This document shows, piece by piece, positions 57,907-64,000 of a stretch of DNA of 64,000 nucleotides. The notes beneath the pieces were generated by a model. It did not search any database and was not told the DNA's origin. It saw nothing but the letters and a program-made list of their open reading frames with translations. The position numbers were made by a program, and so were the translations under genes. The stretch is from NCBI RefSeq assembly GCF_963678975.1, contig NC_089273.1, forward strand, positions 6,154,507 through 6,218,506, given 5' to 3'. The DNA is from Dysidea avara (Eukaryota; Porifera; Demospongiae; Dictyoceratida; Dysideidae). How positions within the stretch are numbered: the first letter of the stretch is position 1; every line of letters begins with the position of its first letter.

Positions 57907-58700
57907 ATGATTTATGGAACTTTCTAGTCATGTAGCTTCACCATACACTAGGACTCACAATTAACATGTGTTGCACGAATTATTAGGAATTTAACAAAGT
58001 AACTCATGTGTAGTTCACCATAGTTTAGATGTTAATCATATTTGTATTTTGGCAGGTTTTGGTCACAACCCACAATCGATTCTATTGTGATACATGGTGA
58101 AGTAATTCCGTGATATCTCCAGGACTTGTCTGTTTACACTAACAAATGTAACTGCAACGTTACCTTCTCCCACCCATCATCGAAGCATTTAGGTATGTCT
58201 ATGAAAGTAATCCAGTAATAACACTTGTGTTGGCTGGGTTGATTGACCACTTAGCATGGCATGGCCTCACATCAGCCTTCGCGGGCTATCAGCCTTTACC
58301 AGCTTGTGTGATTTGTCATACTGGCATGAACGTCGTGGACTATTAGCCTGCACTAGAGCATGTGGGCAACTGCGTTTTATTGCCAACAAAGAGTGCTCTG
58401 TTGCGCATGCACTGTAAAGAGTGTTTTAATCATACAATAAAGCACTCCTTAGGCAATAAAGCACTGTTTGCCCTAACATGTACTTTATGAAATTTAAAGC
58501 ACAATTTATGTGAATAATTATGTGAATAATTGTGCAAATACAGTACAGCTATGTACGTACGTAACAGTTTTGCAAGAATGTTATGAAAATAATCAGCATG
58601 GATTGTCACATGAGTGACATTGTAAATCATTAAAACTAGCTAGCTACCGGCTAGTTCTATAACCAGAAATAGATTAAATAGATTATATGACACTTGACTT
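57907..58700. other. Gene-free stretch
   Basis: Short frames only. ATTATGTGAATAATT-type direct repeats near 58510. Nothing else recognised. Confidence 0.4.
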
Positions 58701-59093
58701 ATAGTATGATCACAGAAAATTGAAGCAATCTGATCGTGCATGTGAAATAAATGCTCTAAGCATGAAGACCAGGAAACACCTAAAGCACTGCATATGCTTG
58801 TGTGTTCAAATATACAGAAGTTGGAGGAAGTGGGGAGGGGGCTGTATTAGCCTCACAATCAGCATGTGTGGGTGCTTCACCAGTGTACATTTGTGCAAAT
58901 GCACTGTTAGTAAATTTTGTGTTGAGATCAGAACATCCATCATAGAATAGGAAATTTTATTGTGGTAAGTACCTACAGCTTGAGATACATGTATATATGT
59001 TTGCTTTGATATGCATAGCAAACCACATATTTCTCAGCTGTGTTAACATGCTGAGCAAGCACTAATTTACCTGACTCCACACATGCAGAGTAG

Positions 59094-59100
59094 TATAAAA
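59094..59100 (+). promoter_or_regulatory. TATA box of the fibrinogen-related gene
   Basis: TATAAAA lies 79 bases upstream of the ATG at 59179, the right distance for initiation near 59125 with a leader of about 50 bases. The box and leader are conserved in the decayed copy at 55682. Confidence 0.7.
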
Positions 59101-59178
59101 GGAATACAGAAATGTGGTACATTTATTATTAGTATCAAGCTAGACTTGATTTGAGGAGACAACGATTCACCTTTGTCA

Positions 59179-59955
59179 ATGAGTTTATTGTATACCATGA
59201 TGATTATGTTCATCACAACTGTTCTACTATTAGTATCGGTGACAGTTGATGGTTGTCCTGTTGTTTCATTTGTTAATGAAAGTTGCTGTGAAGTCAAAGG
59301 AAATGGGTTCAAGTTTTCTACCTCCATCAAGTCTCGTGTTTTTAACATTACAAACTTTTGTGGAGATTGTGAACTGATAGCTGAAGGATACTGTGACACT
59401 GTCACCGCTGGAGGAGGATGGTTGGTTATCCAGAGAAGACAAGATGGAAGTGTTGACTTTAACAGAGACTGGGTAGATTATGAAGATGGATTTGGTAGCT
59501 TGACTGGAGAATTTTGGTACGGTCTTCGTGCCATTCAATGCCTTACCAATCAAGGACAGTGGGAGCTACGTATTGACTATACATTTACTAATGGAACAAA
59601 AGGTTATTTATCATACAGCAACTTTAGAGTAGGACCAGCCACTAAACAGTATCCATTAAACATATCAGGATTTGATAGAGTTACAAATGATCCATTTTAT
59701 ACCACTACAAGTAATCCCAGCTGGTCTTTGAATGGCTGGAAATTCACAACGAGGGATAGGGATAATGATAGGTGGAGTAATAATTGTGCAGTACAAAATA
59801 ATGGTGGCAATGGTGGTGGATGGTGGTACAATCACTGCTCTGCTCTATATCTCAACCATCAGTACAACCACAAGAATAAAATACACCTCAATGGCAAGTG
59901 GCATCCTCTACCATTTACAGAAATCAAAATCAGACCAAAAGATTGCATCATTTAA
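59179..59955 (+). CDS. Secreted fibrinogen-related (FReD) protein, single exon
   Basis: 258 residues from the ATG at 59179; an upstream in-frame TTG at 59173 is not needed. A hydrophobic signal peptide (MMIMFITTVLLLVSVTVDG) is followed by a short Cys-containing linker and a fibrinogen C-terminal domain: GGGWLVIQRRQDGSVDFNRD, YEDGFGSLTGEFWYGL, WELRIDY, the calcium-site region DRDNDRW and the conserved GGGWWYNHCSALYLN, ending FTEIKIRPKDCII. Domain length is usual (about 200 residues) and nothing appears broken. FReD proteins are often secreted lectin-like binders of acetylated sugars, used in innate immunity or adhesion; the ligand here is unknown. A TATA box lies upstream. The neighbourhood is a decayed tandem duplication that includes a dead copy of this promoter. 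Confidence 0.92.
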   Translation: MSLLYTMMIMFITTVLLLVSVTVDGCPVVSFVNESCCEVKGNGFKFSTSIKSRVFNITNFCGDCELIAEGYCDTVTAGGGWLVIQRRQDGSVDFNRDWVDYEDGFGSLTGEFWYGLRAIQCLTNQGQWELRIDYTFTNGTKGYLSYSNFRVGPATKQYPLNISGFDRVTNDPFYTTTSNPSWSLNGWKFTTRDRDNDRWSNNCAVQNNGGNGGGWWYNHCSALYLNHQYNHKNKIHLNGKWHPLPFTEIKIRPKDCII

Positions 59956-60212
59956 ATTCATCAGTGATGATGTGTTTTATTTGATTATCATGTAGCTGTT
60001 AGTATTGTAATCACATCATGTACATTATAACCCAGTAGTGTAATTCAGTACAACTTAGTACAGTGCAGTGGGTGAAGTCTGGGCAGGAAACTATGCACAT
60101 GAGACTATAAACATGGTTGGAATTTTAATTTGTGCACATCAAATGTTTCAGGTTGGCAAACCACTTAAAATAATGAACCAAAACCCAGTATTTAAGGTGG
60201 TGATAAAGCAAC

Positions 60213-60674
60213 CTAATCCAAAACAGCCAAGCTGTAAAAAAAGAGTGCGGCCCTCAAAAAGGCTATGGTGAAAAAAGATGTGAAATCCAAGGTGGTGGCC
60301 AAGAAATGGCTGTGATGGTAGATTAATGGTAAAAATTTTAATAACAACAATTCAGGTGAATTTTTGTGCCGCTTGGTCTTGGCACAAAATTTGCCTGAAT
60401 TGTGGTTATTAAAATTTTTACCATTAACCTACCATCACAGCCATTTCTTGGCCACCACCTTGGATTTCACATCTTTTTTCACCATAGCCTTTTTGAGGGC
60501 TGCACTATTTTTTTACAGCTTGGCTGTTTTGGATTAGATTTCACTTCTTTTTGTATTTGTATACCCCAAATAGGCCGGCTTTGGGACTTTTTTAACCTAT
60601 CTTTTTTTGTTTACCACAGGAAGAAGAAAAGATGAAGCAGATGTACTTTAAATATTTCTGATTTTATCAGTAAA
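60213..60674. mobile_element. Foldback element, copy 2
   Basis: Arms at about 60213-60360 and 60385-60540 are complementary and match copy 1 at 28735-29060 (CAGCCAAGCTGTAAAAAA, GATGTGAAATCCAAGGTGG). The outer right arm extends to about 60674, where copy 1's left arm extends instead; each copy is truncated at the opposite end. Confidence 0.85.
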
Positions 60675-61382
60675 TGTGACTGGATTTTGGAAAAACGATC
60701 CAAATCGCACATTAGAAGTTTCGAGATAAACGGTTTTAAAGAATTAAAGCCAGCATAAGTCTCCAAGGATAGCAAGCACGCGTATGAAATTTACACAAAA
60801 GATGCATCGATCTGTTACCTTTCAGGCCACTTCCAGTACTTGTAGCTGCTTGTAGAGTTTCCCACCAAATAAGATAGAAAATCTGAGCAGTTGGACAAGC
60901 GAAGTAGTATCACGAGTGCTCACAAAGGGGTGGAGGGTGGGGGGTGGTGGGGTGGAGGGCGGTGGGGTGGAGGGCGGCGGGGTGAGGGGTGGCGGGGAGG
61001 GCAAGAGATAGACCTCGAAATGGAGGGAGGCCAGGATTGGAGTCCAGACACGAGATTACAGGGCTGTACTGGCTCCTTAGTGGCTGATATGTAGCAAAAT
61101 CAACAGAGAAAACGTCTGGCCAACATTATATGGCTGTCCACTATATAGTAAACCACTGAATCTTGCCAAGCCAGGTCCTTCACAAGGCCTGAATTGGCCC
61201 TGAAACCGCCATTTGAGCACTCCACACCACCCAGAAAAGACGTCTGTCAAAACCAGCCTCGAGTAGTTTGAGTAGTACTGAGGGTCAAAACTAGTAGTAC
61301 GGTTGTGTAGCTATCCACTGGTGGTGTTAGTTTGATTTTGCCTGATGTGCGATTTGGATCGGTTTTGTAAAATCTGGTCACA
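60675..61382. mobile_element. TIR element, TGTGACC family (708 bp)
   Basis: Left TGTGACTGGATTTTGGAAAA ... GATCCAAATCGCACAT and right ATGTGCGATTTGGATC ... AAAATCTGGTCACA are inverted over about 40 bp. It lies directly against the foldback copy. Confidence 0.8.
60929..61001 (+). repeat. G-rich tract, potential G-quadruplex
   Basis: A 73-base run of imperfect GGTGGGGTGGAGGGC units inside the TIR element, with many GGG/GGGG groups. The Pro-rich minus-strand frame over it is an artefact. Confidence 0.7.
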
Positions 61383-61429
61383 AATGTACAAATTATATAT
61401 AATACATATATTTATTACAGAGCTCTCCA

Positions 61430-61740
61430 TGGTGGTTTCTTTGTAACTGAACACTCTACAAGGTGACTTCTTCTAGCTGCTCTTTCTACAGGGTAAATTG
61501 TTTGTAGCTGAAAGATCTACAAGGCAACTTCTTCCTCCAGCTGATCTCTCTACAGGGTGATTTATTTGTAGCTGAATTCTGTACAGGTGATTTGTTTGCA
61601 GCTGAGTTCTTTACAGAATGGTTTCTTTGTAGCTGAATTCTCTACAAGGTAACTTCTTCTAACTGATGTCTCTACAGGGTCACTAGTTTGTAGCTGAATT
61701 CTCTACATGGTGGTTTCTTTGTACAGTATATTATAGCCAG
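61430..61740 (-). repeat. Minisatellite, 31-bp unit, reverse orientation
   Basis: About nine units of TCTCTACAGGGTGATTTRTTTGTAGCTGAA type, the reverse complement of the 27535-28500 array. Confidence 0.85.
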
Positions 61741-61744
61741 GGGT

Positions 61745-62990
61745 ATATACACATGTAATGTCACTCATTTCTCTAAGAATAGAGCCATCAGGTCCTGGGG
61801 ATTTGTCAACTTTAAGTGATTTCAATTTATCTAATACAGACTGTGGAGATAATCCAAAATATCTGGTGGGGGGTTTGTTAAGGTGAATGATGGAAGTGAT
61901 GTAGTGTCTTCAGAAATGAAAACACTGGAGAAGAATTCAAAGTTTCTACGAAGCTGCTTTGTCGATGATCTGAAATTATTTCTTACTTTAGTAAAAAGTG
62001 TAAAATCATGTGAATGATGAGTCTGGAGATACCTAAGCCACAACTGATTTTCACATTTTTTAAGGTGTAAGGTCTCTCTTATAATATAAATATTCTACCT
62101 GGTTATTAGATGAAAAGTAGGTATGCAAACATCAATGGCATTATCAAGAGTGGTTGAAAAGAAATTTCAAGCCTCAGTAATCTCCAAGTAGCCAATGACT
62201 TTTTGCCAATTAATAGTATTCAGTGGTGCTCTCATTTTAATATAATCTGCGTAACTTATCATTAGAACATTCACAGTAAAATAAACAAATACAAATATGG
62301 CCACTAGAGCCCAGACCCGGGAGATAAGACACATGCCTTTCTCATTTGAGAAAACTAAATCTAATGCATTGGGAGTTTGATTAACTCTGTACCTGGTGGG
62401 CTCCAAAATAGATTGGTGAAGGAATAGATCTTGTGTGGTGTTAATAAAGTCTATCAGTGTTGGGGAGTTTGATTTTTAGTTACACCAATCAATATTTGGG
62501 TAATTGAATCTCTACACAGTAAAAAGTGGGATGTGCTTGTAGCCATTCTAAGTAGATCACACAATAATTTGGTGCCTGTGTCAACAGAGGAAGATGGACT
62601 GTGGTAGATTCAGCCAGCAGATAGCACATCACTACAAGGAAACTTTAATGATATCCATAAGTGTTCCTCAAAGTTAGAGGGAAAAGTTTTTCTAGAGTTA
62701 TTAGTGTGATTGTTTATATAGATACCAACATCACACTGCCTAGTAAGAGGCTTTTTGAACATCGCCACAATCAAAGTTGAAATAGGGAGTATACCCAGGT
62801 AGTGATAACAATGCATCAGACACAACTGAAGGAACTTTAGGTAAGCAATTATAATTATGTCAGGTTCATCACCATCAATGAACAATTGCAAATTATCCCT
62901 TTTATTTACAAACTGATCAGCATTTGTATACAAAATTTTCATGAAAAGTAGGAAAATGAACAAGAAATGTACATAATATTATTTTCATCT
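61745..62990 (-). pseudogene. CR1-like LINE remnant: endonuclease to start of reverse transcriptase
   Basis: Minus-strand frames in order: ILYTNADQFVNKRDNLQLFI (apurinic endonuclease start, about 62930), DVGIYINNHTNN, then YRVNQTPNALDLVFSNEKG (62350), WLRYLQTHHSHDFTLFTKVR (62020), FSSVFISEDTTSLP and, near 61800, KSPGPDG, where the reverse transcriptase begins. Frames are interrupted. The sequence stops at the start of the polymerase domain; compare the RT remnant at 44178-45300, possibly the same family. Confidence 0.8.
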
Positions 62991-63385
62991 TCTTTTAAAC
63001 AAGATTCTTGAATGAAAATTTTACATTTCATAAAAATTTTACATTTCTAACTTCTGCTAGAGGTTGCTGATGTAATCACTTTGTCATCTTTTAAGTATTT
63101 GTATTTTAAATAAGTGTATTTAGAATTTTCTTGCTATTGCATTGTGTATTTATTTTGATGCATACTCTGCATCTTGTTTTCAGATCTCCACTAAAAATCG
63201 GCATAAGCTGAGTGGACTCACTGCAGACCCTGCTTAAATATTACAATTACAAAAAAATGGGTTAATGGGTAGTGTAGACGAAGCATTTTACTCTACATAT
63301 TAAATGAGTGGATTTATGAAAAGGGGTGTTTCATACACATCCGATTTCGTGAATTTGGGAAACCATACCTTAGAGATAAAGTAAA
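62991..63385. other. Gene-free stretch
   Basis: AT-rich. Includes GGTGTTTCATACACATCCGA near 63326 but no supported feature. Confidence 0.4.
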
Positions 63386-63388
63386 ATA

Positions 63389-63718
63389 CACTGTGAAAAA
63401 GGTGGGATATAAGATGGTATTTCCAGTGGCTTATTGAATACAAAATAAGCCTTAATATAAACCCTGTGTTATACTCATCTTATACTTTAGTGTAATCCAT
63501 ACTATGCTATTGCACATTTCATTTTATTAACCACATTACCTGAAATAGCTTATATCTAATTATATAATAATGCCCACACTATACCATCACATATATGGTT
63601 TTAGTATGTTTAACACAGTAACTAAAACCTTACATGAGATTGTTAGTATACTACAGGTTATACCAAGCTTTTTTTGTATTCAATAAGCCACTGGAAATAC
63701 CCCTAATTTTTCACAGTG
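63389..63718. mobile_element. CACTA-like MITE, copy D
   Basis: CACTGTGAAAAAGG ... TTTTTCACAGTG with the 3-bp repeat ATA on both sides (63386-63388, 63719-63721). Closest in layout to copies B and C. Confidence 0.88.
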
Positions 63719-64000
63719 ATATTTAATTTAAAATTAATTTTCACCCTCCATTCACAGCTATGATGGCACTCACAGCTGATCAAATTTCAAGTTAATAACT
63801 CTGAGTTATGAATTGTTAAAGTTGATAAATCGGTTGTGTGTGCAAGACCCCTTTTTCACAAATGCAGTAACATTACAAGAGATAGCTATCAAGTAGCTAC
63901 CTATAAAAATTTATGAAAAACAGATGCTGGAAAATTAAGAAATTAATCTACTATCAAGCGATTTGTGTATTATTCAAACCCTAACTACAATGGCTTCTTG

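Noticed and set aside
60822-61004. Proline-rich protein on the minus strand
   Set aside because: It is the complement of the G-rich tract.

Overview
The window looks like nuclear DNA of a sponge (demosponge; a haplosclerid such as Amphimedon is my guess). It is AT-rich, with short GT-AG introns, no operons and no bacterial signals. It carries sponge-type F-box/leucine-rich-repeat genes, a fibrinogen-domain gene, ADAM-like metalloproteases and a very dense load of BEL/Pao, Ty3/Gypsy, LINE, hAT, CACTA-like and foldback elements. The organism is inferred from remembered family resemblance, not from a search.

Region by region. (1) 1-2140: the 5' part of a multi-exon minus-strand gene whose N-terminus resembles BEN-domain regulators; a hAT element with an exact 8-bp target duplication sits exactly at its first splice donor. 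(2) 2.3-2.7 kb: promoter-like DNA with TCACGTGA and a minisatellite. (3) 2970-9372: a small hAT element split by a nearly complete BEL/Pao retrotransposon (223-bp LTRs with two differences, 5-bp target duplication, gag-pol broken by an 11-bp tandem duplication). (4) 9.4-18.6 kb: mostly non-coding, with hAT, CACTA-like and TGTGACC-type elements, a decayed RecQ-helicase-like locus and a LINE fragment. (5) 18.6-30.8 kb: two divergently transcribed paralogous 15-exon genes for secreted single-domain ADAM/reprolysin-type proteases. All exons could be read on both strands. One has an intact HExxHxxGxxH site; in the other the third zinc-ligand His is Gln. (6) 31-36 kb: repeats, a perfect 179-bp palindrome and a few exon-like scraps. 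(7) 36-45.5 kb: two tandem F-box/LRR loci, both broken, the second joined to a LINE fragment; between them a Ty3/Gypsy integrase remnant whose two halves point in opposite directions. (8) 46-51.9 kb: several TIR elements and a tRNA-derived SINE. (9) 51.9-60 kb: a decayed tandem duplication ending in an intact fibrinogen-related gene with a TATA box; an earlier module holds a broken copy of the same promoter and leader. (10) 60-64 kb: foldback and TIR elements, an inverted copy of the 31-bp minisatellite, a LINE endonuclease remnant and a fourth CACTA-like element.

The likely functional genes are the BEN-like gene (partial), the two protease genes and the fibrinogen-related gene. Almost everything else is repeat or remnant. 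The most notable biology is the divergent protease/probable pseudoprotease pair; the most notable genome structure is the set of precise insertion footprints and the internally inverted Gypsy remnant.
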